Shown here: in pieces, positions 9,431 through 18,305 of the stretch
Position numbering within the stretch: position 1 is the stretch's first letter
Layout of the letters: every line of letters begins with the position of its first letter
Assembly: GCA_025765595.1 (NCBI GenBank)
Contig: JAIVFH010000309.1
Span: 1 to 29,657, forward strand
Reading direction: 5' to 3'
DNA from: Obelidium mucronatum
Lineage: Eukaryota; Chytridiomycota; Chytridiomycetes; Chytridiales; Chytriomycetaceae
DNA length: 29,657 nt
Position numbers and translations under genes: made by a program
The notes under the pieces: model-generated
The model's input: the letters and a program-made list of their open reading frames with translations, nothing else
Database searches by the model: none
What the model was told of the DNA's origin: nothing

Positions 9431-9668
9431 CAATAAACAATCAATCATAATATACAGCTTTTTATTTCTATTTTTGTGCTCTTTTTGTGATTTATGTGTG
9501 ATTTATGGATTTATCGGCAATAAACCGGTGCTATTTATCGATAAGTTGGTCTGAGCTCATTATTGATAAGTAGCTGACACCAAATTATGCATAAGTTGGC
9601 AATTGGCGTCATAAGTAGTTTATTGATAAGTAGGTCATTTTCTACTTTTTGGGGCTGAACGGGGCCTA

Positions 9669-10246
9669 AGTGTAAAATTGTGAGTTTCAAGTCAAAAAAA
9701 ATCAGGAGGTGCATACCAAAATCCAGTTGTGGAACAGAGAACCGAGCTTGCCTCCTTAGCTTGTTGTTCCACGTCGATCTAGCGGTTGAGTGCTCTTCTG
9801 ACTAGGTAAGTGTCTACTTGTTTCCAATTTAACCACCTTCCTTTTATTCCAAAACGCGTACACAATAAACCAACTACAACAATTAATAAAGAGATTTGCT
9901 TTCCCACATCTGGCGAACTAACCAACTCTCAACGCCCTCGTTGAGAAGAAACAACGAAACCAGCAGTCTAACATCCAATCCAAACTAACTTCCATAAACT
10001 ACAGTCCTGTCCCCAATACACCCACCTCAATTTTTGCACGTGCACCTGTGAGATTATAGGCACTTGTTCACTTCAGCCAGCGATAACGTTTCGACTTCGC
10101 TGCCCTGTCGCTTCAACAGTCCAAAGACAACTCCACCACAGACATTGAGAACAGCTCCAAAGACTGAACATCCAAACAGTCCTCCTCTTCCTCCAATAAC
10201 TGAAGAGGAAATTCATCCACCAAGCTATCCTTTTTGCGGGAAAGTC
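9669..10246. other. Spacer between the inverted-repeat element and the gag relic
   Basis: I see no supported gene here. The first part may be flanking DNA of the Plavaka-type element, but I could not pick up its missing N-terminal coding part. A tRNA-like A-box sequence lies near 9779-9810 (TAGCGGTTGAGTGC) with no B-box after it. Confidence 0.4.
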
Positions 10247-11403
10247 TCACACGCGACCAGTTGCAGCCTGCATTGTCTTAGCGATCTTGGTGTGGGTTTT
10301 AGATTGACACACATGACAGATTCCAGCAGGACGCTTGCCAGCCTTGTTAGAAGACCACTTGGAGTCCTTGTTCTGCAGGCGGCACTGAGAATCGTCATGG
10401 GAACCGTTTCCATGCTTGGAGCAGATCTTTTCCCACGTAGGTTTACCAGTCTGTGCGGCTCTGGCCTTGGCTTTTCCCTTGTCAGCAACCTTAGTCAGAC
10501 ATGTTCTTAGCCATGACCGCCGAGGCATTTTGCAAAGCCGACACAAAGTTGGCAACAGCCATCCCATAGTGGTTTGGACCTGGAACCAATGGTGCAGCAG
10601 CGCCAGCAGGGGCACCTGGAGGTAGTGGACCAAGAACCAAGAGGGGTTCAAAGGAGCGGGTACCTGTAGAAGCAATGTTCTGGAGAAACCCAGCAAACTC
10701 CTTTTGAGAAGGAGGAGACAGAGTCATCTTGCTGATGCAGCAATCCAATAAAACCCTGTGATGGATTTCATCAGTGTAGATAGCTTGGTGCGACGTTACA
10801 AGGTCAGAGATCTCCACAACAAACTCACGCACATCAGCGTGGGAAGTGTCAGAGTGACAAACAGCATTGACCCAGAGGGTTTGCCATTGAGTGCCGGAGG
10901 ATCCAGCAAGACTGCCAGTGTTATACATAGCGCGGAGCGTAGGTATCTTGACAGATGCCAGTGGATGCTGCTCAACACATGTCCTGGTTGGAGAAACTCT
11001 CAGAGAGAATGGGACAAGCCTTGCCGTTCTTCTCAAAACGTTTCTCAAAGCGCTTGCGGGCTTCAACGAAGTTGCGCTGGGCAGTGGAGTTGTCACATGA
11101 CTGGTCACTATAGACTTTCCAAGCCACTTCCGAAGCGGTGCGGGCAGCAACATTGGCAGCACCAGCGCCTTGAGCACCTGCTGGAAGCGGGCCTGGATTT
11201 GGAAACACAGCCGTGGGGACTGGTTCAACAGGTGGAAGACCAACGGTGTAACTATCAGATAAGACAATTGACAAGCCCTTGGAGCAGGCATAAGGGGTCA
11301 ATTTGTCATGGACAAACTGTTCAAAATCCATGAGCGTAGAGCCCATGAACTTCTTGGGACGGAGAGCGTCAGTAGCAGCGTGCAAACCGGTAGACTTGAC
11401 CAT
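10247..11403 (-). pseudogene. Retrotransposon gag relic with zinc knuckle, three frames
   Basis: The N-terminal part starts at an ATG at 11403 (MVKSTGLHAATDALRPKKF ... MDFEQFVHDKLTPYAC) and stops at 10972. The next part, in another frame (about 10970-10491), reads LRAMYNTGSLAG, DVREFVVEISDLVTSHQAIY and FAGFLQNIASTGTRSFEPLL. A third frame gives KVADKGKAKARAAQTGKPTW and the knuckle CSKHGNGSHDDSQC, then CHVCQSKTH, ending at 10247. These are nucleocapsid-like zinc-binding motifs at the C-terminus of a structural Gag. No protease, integrase or RT follows on this strand before 10060. Two frameshifts mark it as dead. It is probably the front of an LTR element whose 5' LTR could be 11561-12034. Confidence 0.65.
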
Positions 11404-11560
11404 TTGGATTGCTTTTGTGTGGCTTTGCGGCGAGCTAATGTAAGCTTTATGTGGTTAATTGTTTTTCAGGAGACAAGTTGTTGTCTTTTTCCCTGCCACA
11501 GACTCTGCTTTTATAGCGTTTTACTGTTGCTTTAGTCTTTTACATGGTCCCATTGAGACC

Positions 11561-12034
11561 TGTTGAGGTTTAGAACCTCGTATCCCATTTGCCCATTGAG
11601 GCGGTGCATCAACTTGACATGGCAATTTCCAATTGGGGGAAATTAGTGAAGGGGTAATTTATCGCCGTCTGACGGTGATAATACTCAATAATAAAGGTTG
11701 CATTTACAAAATGTCTTCATCTTTCTACATGTGAGCGGCTGTTAAACCACATGCCGCCAAGGTCCAAAAGCATAACCCATCTCTGGTTAAGGCGTCCCTT
11801 AATCTCGGCAGCGCACGGCCTATGTACTATGGTGATTTGGTTTGGAAAAAATGCAGGAAAGATGTATTTGGTACAGCGGTCAAAGCGCTGGCTTCGAGAG
11901 CATTATGCCCCAGTTTCGAATCACAGAAACTCCTTTTATTCTAACAATAAAGATTTGGGTTGAAATGTTCAATCCGTATAACTTATTGTTTATTTCTAAT
12001 CTCTGTTAAGTAGTGCAAGGCGTAATACTCAACA
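11561..12034. repeat. LTR-like block (about 474 bp), TGTTGAG ... CTCAACA
   Basis: The block starts TGTTGAG and ends CTCAACA, the inverted ends expected of an LTR. AATAAAG signals lie at about 11690 and 11945. It lies between the gag relic (-, 157 nt away) and the copia RT relic (+), so it could be the 5' LTR of either, or a solo LTR. The flanking 5-mers (AGACC and AGAGG) do not match. No second copy was found in the window. A degenerate tRNA-like stretch lies inside at about 11871-11936. Confidence 0.5.
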
Positions 12035-12039
12035 AGAGG

Positions 12040-12150
12040 TAAGCCACAGCCCCGAGGGTTGCCCCGCGGGGCGTGGGGAAATTCTTGCCCCGACCCCCAA
12101 AGATGCGGGGAAACGCCAGCCCCAACCCCAACCCCGCCCGGTTAGCACCT
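12040..12150. other. GC-rich patch with runs of CCCC/GGGG
   Basis: A short C/G-rich block (CCCCGCGGGGCGTGGGG and repeated CCCCAACCCC) stands out from AT-rich surroundings. It could form hairpins. No coding or RNA gene is recognised. Confidence 0.5.
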
Positions 12151-12213
12151 TAGATATGACCGCCGCTGTAGCCACCACCAACAGTACCAAAGCCAGCAAC
12201 GGCGCCCCAACAC

Positions 12214-13112
12214 ATGTTTCAGAGACTCAGCAAATCACGGACATTACTTGTGACAACGCTGCTTTGTTCATCAACACTCGACAAAGAAGAAACACCTGTG
12301 TTTGGTGAAAAATGGTTATCAGCTACAATGGAGGATAAACTACACAAGATACCACTCACCTCAACGCCAATCGCAAAGACTCCTGATTTGTCAAAGACAT
12401 GGAACCCAGCCATGAAGAGCAATTTCAAAGAAGAATGGCTTGCAGCCGAGAAAGCCGAACTTGACGCACTTGTGAACAACAACACCTATAGACTTGTCAA
12501 AGCTCCTGATGGCATCAATATTGTTGGCAGCTAGTAAGTTAACAAAGTCAAGTTGAACAGTGATAGATCTGTTAAACATTAAAGGCGCGTTTGGGATATA
12601 CACAACAATTCAGATTGGATTATACGGAAACTCACTCACCAGTAATGCCCGCAGCGACCTTTAGATGGCTCTTAGCTCTCACAGCAATCAACAGGTGGGG
12701 TGGGATACCTGCAAGTGCGATGTGAGCACCGCGTACTTGTATGGCGATATTGATGAACCCATCTACATAAAGTAGCTTCCCAGATACAACAATGGAGCCA
12801 GCAGAGTCTATGAGCTCCTAACAGGACTTTATGGATTAAAAATTAAAACAAGTGGGTTGTATATGGTACAAGAAGTTGACAACTCACCTCAAAGAAACAG
12901 GATACACACAGTCGAAAGCAAACCCGTGCGTCTTCTTTCAGACAGTGGATGGCAAGATGGTGTACTTGGATATCTATGTTGACAACTTGTGTTTCTATGG
13001 TGACCAAGCACTTATTGATGAGGGCGTGATTTCTCTCAGGAAGGAATTCAAAATGCAAGACTTAGGAAAAATTACCTACACAATCAGACTACAAGTTGAA
13101 CGAGCCCACTAA
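12214..13112 (+). pseudogene. Ty1/copia reverse transcriptase relic
   Basis: The order of RVT_2 motifs is preserved across several frames. 12214-12532 gives WNPAMKSNFKEEWLAAEKAE, LDALVNNNTYRLVKAPDG and IVGS. About 12700-12840 gives CDVSTAYLYGDIDEPIYIK, then a stop, then RVYELLTGLYGLK. 12852-13110 gives QSKANPCVFF, YLDIYVDNLCFYG and LRKEFKMQDLGKI. The catalytic box, normally YVDD, reads YVDN, so the second aspartate is lost. Several stops and frame changes show that it is dead. No integrase or RNase H part was found. Confidence 0.8.
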
Positions 13113-13247
13113 TCAAAATACTTGAAGGGAATCTTGGAGTGATTTACAGGGCATTTTTCATTATCCAATTTCCACTCCTTTGCCAAGCTCATTTTCACCA
13201 ACTCCAGCATCAGACACCAACCCCCTCTTCAACAACCCATCCCTATA

Positions 13248-13289
13248 CCTTGAAGCCATCAGATGCTACCTTGAAGCCATCAGATGCCT
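13248..13289. repeat. Two tandem 21-bp units
   Basis: CCTTGAAGCCATCAGATGCT is repeated head to tail with one or two changes, coding TLKPSDA twice if read on the + strand. It lies in a weak + frame (13139-13420) that I do not call as a gene. Confidence 0.8.
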
Positions 13290-13407
13290 CAACTACGCAG
13301 TCATCAACACTTGCCCGGACATTTCTACAACAATCTCTTTCCTATCTATTTGAGAGAATTGAAATGAATAAGGCAGTTGTTGAGCAAAAGGATCAAATTG
13401 ATATTGA

Positions 13408-13640
13408 GGTGATTGAGTGATTGAGGGGATTGAGTGATTGAGGGGATTGAGTGATTGAGGGGTTGGGGGAATCAAGGAATTGAGCAAATTGAGTGTATTG
13501 ATGGATTGATGGATGCCATGTCATGATGGATTGATGGATTGAAACAATTGAAGTGATTGCTTGAATTGCTGGATTGATGGATTGATGGATTGAAACAATT
13601 GAGAGAATTGAATGAATTGAGCAGATTGAAGGTTTGAAGG
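13408..13640. repeat. Degenerate ATTGA-rich minisatellite, possibly an old coiled-coil coding repeat
   Basis: The region is built of short units: GATTGAGTGATTGAGGG (about three times, 13408-13465) and GATGGATTGATGGATTGAAA with CAATTGA (13525-13600). On the + strand ATTGAN codes Ile-Glu/Asp. Just downstream (about 13618-13782) an open frame reads IEQIEGLKDRIEADIEGIMA then KHKKACTQRHQFAPRNGKWY, to a stop. Upstream reads ERIEMNKAVVEQKDQIDIEV. The repeat may therefore have grown inside a coiled-coil gene that is now broken by stops. Confidence 0.6.
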
Positions 13641-13782
13641 ATCGTATTGAAGCAGATATTGAGGGAATAATGGCCAAACACAAGAAAGCCTGCACCCAAC
13701 GCCATCAATTCGCACCGCGTAATGGTAAATGGTATTGGCGCAACATCAGGACGCGCACATGTATATATCACATGATATGTTA

Positions 13783-14187
13783 AGTGTGTTCACTCAATTT
13801 CCACAATTCCTCACATTTGTAATGTGGTTCTTGCTTGAAATCAAAAAAAAGGGGCATTCATTTTGCGCCAACAGTTTGGGCCATTGATTTGCGCCAACAG
13901 CTGCCCCTGCCAAACGACTGGTCCAATCATGCTCAAAGACCCTGATATGGGTTTGTAATATACTTGCCCACCCAGTGCTGCTTCAAACTAGTTGACTGAA
14001 GTCTTGCCATAACTGTTGATCTTCTGCCTGCGAACCAGCCTCACCGACCCAATTCTGGACAAAAACAGGTGATGCTATGTGAGTACCGACTTCCATGAGT
14101 TCTGGAAACGCCATGGTGAAAACGCCTTCTCAGCGTGTTTTGGAACTTATCGCCAAATTAGCACAAAATTGGAAATCTTGGTGATTT
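13783..14187. other. Left flank of the Ngaro element
   Basis: No clear gene is present. TTTGCGCCAACAG occurs twice at 13862-13902. On the minus strand a 43-codon frame (about 14115-13984, start MAFPELMEVGTHIASPVF) could be a lone exon. It does not continue the gag-like gene that is cut at the right end of the Ngaro element. Confidence 0.35.
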
Positions 14188-14401
14188 CGAGCGTCAATAG
14201 GAGGCACGCCTATTTACGCGGCACTCGCGGCTTGACAGGGAAGGCTTGAACCGGCAGGTCTGGACCCCCGACCCCCTCCAGACCCGACCACGTGCCGAAG
14301 AGGTTCGAGGAAATTCGCAATCGTCGCTTGGATGCCGGCTTTCATTGCTCAGCAAACCAGGCAGCCTGCCCTATCGGTCCAACGTCGCACGGAAGAAAGT
14401 C
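14188..14401 (+). repeat. Ngaro split direct repeat A1
   Basis: This repeat matches A2 (19693-19899) except for a 7-nt indel near 14261-14275 and a few single changes. It starts CGAGCGTCAATAGG and ends GGAAGAAAGTC, directly before the gag ATG. It contains a small hairpin (AATAGG ... CCTATT). Confidence 0.9.
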
Positions 14402-16078
14402 ATGTCAACCGACAACTGGACAACAACCAGCGCCGCCAGCAAGAACTCGGACACTCGAGTGCGCACCCGCGGCCACACAGCCAAGCAGAGTTTCGCTGAA
14501 GACCAGCAGGAGCTCTCCAGTAAGAAGACAAAGGGGAGGAGACCAACCGCAAAACCGAAGACCCCAGCGTCAAAAACAGCAGCCCGCTCATCCAACATCC
14601 TGGATTCGAAGGTCAAGGAGCTATCCAACAAGCGGGACATAGCCAGAGAAGCTACAGAGCTTGGCGAGACAGTAGAAGGGACAGCAAGGAAGCAAGCTCC
14701 CATCAGCTCCCGTCTTGGTCTTAGCCTAGGGAATTCCCCAGCCTTCAACAGGCGCGTTTCTTTTGGGCCCGACGGATTTCTAGGTTCAGCTGCGTCTCCC
14801 ACAGGCAACCCCTTCTTCTCGCAAGAGGGCCCCTCCGACACGCCAAAGTCAGCAATAGCTGATCGAATCGGCTACCGCAACCCAATGAATCAGTCAACAT
14901 TACGTCAACAGATTCTGGATGGAGCCTCCTGGGTCACCCCCGCACTGGACAAAGACATGGCAGCGGATCCGGATGTATTTGTCGCTTATGTGCGACAACT
15001 GCTACCTGAAAGCAATGCGGACCCCACCCCAGTCTCTCTAGCGGTGAAATCGGCTCCATCGGAACGCGATTTGATCGAGTTCAGAGCCAAAATCGAGCTC
15101 AACATCAAACTTTGGAAATCAGTAAACCATTCTGCAGCAATTCTTGATGCAGAGTACGGCCGTTCTCAAATCCCGGATCTTGTGCCCCTGACCTCTACCT
15201 TCAACAACAGTCTCCAGCTCTACTTGGTTTCGAGGCAAGAGTTCGGATTGCTGGAAGCCTTTGACAGGTCATCCTACTATTCTGACCCCTTCCTCGGAAA
15301 GCCCTTCAACACCTTCCCAGGAGCAAAAGATCTGGCAACGCAGTTCTTCCAAAAGACAAACCGCTACAACATTAGCACTGTGACGCAGTTCAACGCCGCC
15401 ATGGACCACTTGAGAAGATGCATCGATGTTGTGTTTGTGTACAACGGGTCACCTTTCCGCTCAGTCGAATTCAGCGAATATCACAATCTGCTGAAAACGT
15501 TCCTCAACGTCCACCCGGATCTTCTGAAGCAGGTTTATCAGGTCCATCGCCGCTGGACTAGCACCTGTATGGGCAACAGCTCAGGTCTCTACATGCGTTT
15601 CTCCAGCAGACACGACGAGCTGGCCAGAATCTTCATCGAAGAGACCAGGTTCAATCCTTTTGTGTCACTCAACCCCTTGAACGACTCGAGTTTCTGGTCA
15701 AAGTTTGACCCACCAGCAAGTCCGGCTCGAGCTATCCCAGCAGCACGACCTAGTGAGAACCCAGCTCTGGTGGATGCTGGAAAAGCAGGCAAGAAGAGAA
15801 AAGTCGCCATCCCAGCCGACGAGGTCGACATTGCAGAAAAACCAGCCAAGAAGAGAGTCACGCTCACTTTAGGCGACTGCCAAAAACTCAAGATTGGCAA
15901 CCAGACTCTCTGCTTCCGCTTTCAGTTCGGAGACTGTAACATCAAGAAATGTAGCTTCCTCCACCTTTGCCAAGTGTGTGCTTCAGAATCCCCCTGCAAG
16001 CTGGAAAACCACTCCGCTTACGACGGCCACCCCAACATCAGAGTAGCAGGGGTGGCAGAAACAAACCAGAAATTTTGA
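14402..16078 (+). CDS. Ngaro Gag-like structural protein
   Basis: A product of 558 aa. The frame is open through the A1 repeat but has no ATG there; the first ATG (14402) lies exactly at the A1 end, so it is taken as the start. The N-terminal 100 residues are Ser/Lys-rich and disordered (KTKGRRPTAKPKTPASKTA). The middle part has an alpha-helical capsid-like character. A basic patch KKRKVAIPADE precedes the C-terminus. The last 60 residues hold two Cys/His clusters: CFRFQFGDC..KKCSFLH (C-x7-C-x4-C-x3-H) and CQVCASESPCKLENH (C-x2-C-x6-C-x4-H), as in Gag proteins of DIRS-order elements. The role is packaging element RNA. A 97-nt gap separates it from the next ATG. No internal stops. Confidence 0.85.
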   Translation: MSTDNWTTTSAASKNSDTRVRTRGHTAKQSFAEDQQELSSKKTKGRRPTAKPKTPASKTAARSSNILDSKVKELSNKRDIAREATELGETVEGTARKQAPISSRLGLSLGNSPAFNRRVSFGPDGFLGSAASPTGNPFFSQEGPSDTPKSAIADRIGYRNPMNQSTLRQQILDGASWVTPALDKDMAADPDVFVAYVRQLLPESNADPTPVSLAVKSAPSERDLIEFRAKIELNIKLWKSVNHSAAILDAEYGRSQIPDLVPLTSTFNNSLQLYLVSRQEFGLLEAFDRSSYYSDPFLGKPFNTFPGAKDLATQFFQKTNRYNISTVTQFNAAMDHLRRCIDVVFVYNGSPFRSVEFSEYHNLLKTFLNVHPDLLKQVYQVHRRWTSTCMGNSSGLYMRFSSRHDELARIFIEETRFNPFVSLNPLNDSSFWSKFDPPASPARAIPAARPSENPALVDAGKAGKKRKVAIPADEVDIAEKPAKKRVTLTLGDCQKLKIGNQTLCFRFQFGDCNIKKCSFLHLCQVCASESPCKLENHSAYDGHPNIRVAGVAETNQKF

Positions 16079-16175
16079 TCCCGCGCTGGTTGTGGGCGCG
16101 CAGTCTCTTCCCAACCCACAGACTCCCGATAAAGCAACTTCAGAAGCCGAGTCGTTCCTTTTAGGTGTGTTAGGA

Positions 16176-18305
16176 ATGGGTAATAAAGCTGGTGACCCTC
16201 TTTATTCTTCTCCCCCTTTTTCTCAAGGTCAATTTGAGGACGCTTCCTCTAACAACCACAGCCCACGCATGGGCCAAGGTGTGGTTGACCTCCTGAGTGT
16301 GGAAGAAGCTAAAGACTGCCTGCTTTCCCAACCTAAACATCCTTCACCCCCAACAGCCATCAGAGACGCCAAAGTCTACCCGACCGCCATCACGGACGAC
16401 TTTGGGGAATTCCTGGGCTACACGCTGCCATTTGACGCCTTGTGGTCCGAAAAAGAGCGCGGCATCAACAACAGTCTTCAATTTCCCCGTTGGAGCCGTC
16501 GATGGATCTATTCGCCGAGCAACAGGGGTCAGCACCACGCAGCTACACAGACAATATATGCCGACCCACTGCCGGCTCCACCTGTGGACGACCCCCGATT
16601 TGCACGAATTCTCAAAAACCTGGATTCAGACATCTTCAAGATTGTCTGCCCAATCAATCTAGTCCACTTTGATCAAGTCTTCTCCACTCATCCGAACCGG
16701 ACATACATCAAATCGGTGCGAAGGGGATTTACGGACGGTTTCTGGACAGGCACCGGTGATCTTGACCGGGGCCAACCCCCAATACAGCGCCATCGCAACA
16801 TCACTCCGTCCAAAGAATTACACGAGCTCCTTGGTGCTAAAATCACAAAAGAGTTCAACGCAGGCCGTATCTCCGGCCCTTTCAAACGCCTCCCTGCATA
16901 CTGCGCCAGCGTTGATGTCTTTGCCATCCACCAAAAGGATAAATCCAGGCTCATCCACAACCTTTCGTTCCCCTCCGGCTCCTCCTTTAATGACCATATC
17001 TCTAAAGAAGAAGCCAAAGTGCGGTACGACTCACTGCAAGACCTCCTTCCTTTCATCCGAGAGAAGCAACGGCACACACCAGCAAATCACGTGCTGGTGC
17101 TATGGAAGACAGACATCTCAGGGGCCTTCAGAGTCCTCCCGCTACACCCGGTACTGCAATCACTCCACTTCATTTTTTGGGGAGGGTACTTGTGGTTAGA
17201 CCACTGTGTATCATTCGGGTCCCGCACGGGGCCGGCCCTCTTCACTTCAGCCGTGAGCCACCTTGTTCTTTGGTACCTGGTGCACGTCTTGCATTTCATG
17301 GCAATGGTGTACATGGACGATTTCTTTGGGCTAGCATACCAGCATGTCGACGAATTCACAGCAGGGAATCCTCCAGCGGAACTCCTGAGGACAAAGGCGT
17401 TCATTCACGGGCTAGGAATGAAGACAGTTGATGACAAGGACGAATTCGGGCGCACCATCATCATCACAGGGATAGTCGTAGATCTCGACTCAATGTCCCT
17501 AGAGATCCGGCCAGAAAGCACGGCGGAGCTACTGGCGTCATTGGATAGTTGGATTTCGAATAGGACAAAACCTAAGCCCTTGCGAGACTGGAGCGCCCTG
17601 TCCGGTCACCTCAACTGGGCCTGCAACGTCCACGTTCTCCTAAAGCCCTGGATTAGCCCCATTTACCCAGTTATGAAAAAGGCACATGGAAACCCACATG
17701 CACTCCTCACCCAGACGGATCAGGTTGTCTCTGGTCTTCAATTCATCAGAAGCGTCCTACTAGCAGCAAAGCCTCAACGAATGTTTGCTGCTGAGGCCTG
17801 GGGACCGTCAGAAGCAGATTTCGTATTCTACGGAGACGCTTGCCTGTGGGGTATTGGCATTTGGTTCCCATCGCAGAACATGGCCTTCTATTATGGCACC
17901 GACCGGGCAGAAGGCTTCAGCTGTGACGGGGAGCAGATGCACATAGGATCAGTAGAGCTCTATGCCCAAGCCACAGCTATCTACCTTAAAGTGAAATTAG
18001 GCATCCCAGGATCTCGGGTCCTAGGATTCTGCGATAACCAAGGCGTCAGAGCCAATTTCGACAGTCTGAGCTCATCAGTCCCCCTCAACCTGGCGATCTT
18101 GCAATCGACGGTGCTGCTCGAATCAAAGCATTTGCTGTCATCAAGAATCCACTACTTCCCGGGCCGCTACAATACAGTGTCAGACGCCACATTGCGGAAA
18201 GACTTTGCTCTGGTGCGTAAATTGGTTCCAGGAGTGAAAATTGTCCAGCTGCAAAAAGTCGATCTACTACCAATCCAGCCGCCATATGCCACAGCCTTCG
18301 CCTAG
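16176..18305 (+). CDS. Ngaro reverse transcriptase / RNase H
   Basis: This enzyme copies element RNA into DNA. The start is the first ATG in frame (16176; 709 aa), but the frame is open from 16092, so translation could begin earlier or by coupling to gag. RT motifs in order: FKRLPAYCASVDVFAIHQKD, RLIHNLSFP, the first catalytic Asp in WKTDISGAFR, VSFGSRTGPALFTSAV, and the YMDD box in MVYMDDFFG. RNase H follows with its acidic residues: D in FYGDACLWGIG, E in GSVELYAQA, D in GFCDNQGVRAN, and D in YNTVSDATLR. No methyltransferase domain is present. The frame is +1 relative to gag. Its last 20 nt overlap the recombinase start. All key residues are present. Confidence 0.95.
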   Translation: MGNKAGDPLYSSPPFSQGQFEDASSNNHSPRMGQGVVDLLSVEEAKDCLLSQPKHPSPPTAIRDAKVYPTAITDDFGEFLGYTLPFDALWSEKERGINNSLQFPRWSRRWIYSPSNRGQHHAATQTIYADPLPAPPVDDPRFARILKNLDSDIFKIVCPINLVHFDQVFSTHPNRTYIKSVRRGFTDGFWTGTGDLDRGQPPIQRHRNITPSKELHELLGAKITKEFNAGRISGPFKRLPAYCASVDVFAIHQKDKSRLIHNLSFPSGSSFNDHISKEEAKVRYDSLQDLLPFIREKQRHTPANHVLVLWKTDISGAFRVLPLHPVLQSLHFIFWGGYLWLDHCVSFGSRTGPALFTSAVSHLVLWYLVHVLHFMAMVYMDDFFGLAYQHVDEFTAGNPPAELLRTKAFIHGLGMKTVDDKDEFGRTIIITGIVVDLDSMSLEIRPESTAELLASLDSWISNRTKPKPLRDWSALSGHLNWACNVHVLLKPWISPIYPVMKKAHGNPHALLTQTDQVVSGLQFIRSVLLAAKPQRMFAAEAWGPSEADFVFYGDACLWGIGIWFPSQNMAFYYGTDRAEGFSCDGEQMHIGSVELYAQATAIYLKVKLGIPGSRVLGFCDNQGVRANFDSLSSSVPLNLAILQSTVLLESKHLLSSRIHYFPGRYNTVSDATLRKDFALVRKLVPGVKIVQLQKVDLLPIQPPYATAFA

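Larger units (their letters stand above)
7897..9668. mobile_element. Inverted-repeat element of about 1.77 kb with subterminal AAGTAGCT motifs
   Basis: The left end has CCCTATTCAGCCCC and the right end, on the opposite strand, CCCCGTTCAGCCCC; the match continues weakly inward (GAAAAATCGGAAAT against AAAAAGTAGAAAAT). Both ends are packed with the same motif, AAGTAGCTTAT / GATAAGTAGCT and its complement, at about 7965-8155 and 9525-9645. That is a pattern of transposase binding sites. No transposase is visible inside; instead there is a spliceable exon pair (8376-8810) and a GA microsatellite. It is probably a non-autonomous DNA transposon inserted in the Plavaka-type element. The superfamily is unclear because I cannot see a clean target duplication. 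Confidence 0.65.

Noticed and set aside
9776..9812. tRNA-like A-box and anticodon-like stretch (TAGCGGTTGAGTGC)
   Set aside because: No B-box or T-arm follows within a normal distance and no stems form.
11871..11936. Possible tRNA gene (CAGCGGTCAAAGCGCTGG ... TTTCGAATC)
   Set aside because: T-stem and acceptor do not pair and the A-box is weak; at best a degenerate tRNA-derived piece inside the LTR-like block.
12040..12150. GC-rich patch considered as a structured RNA gene
   Set aside because: No conserved RNA motif recognised; runs of C and G alone are not enough.
13850..13905. Two copies of TTTGCGCCAACAG, considered as the start of a CRISPR-like or other spaced array
   Set aside because: Only two copies, in a eukaryotic transposon-rich context; simple short duplication.
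16688..17077. Minus-strand frames overlapping the RT/RNase H gene
   Set aside because: Antisense shadows of a gene with clear RT and RNase H motifs.
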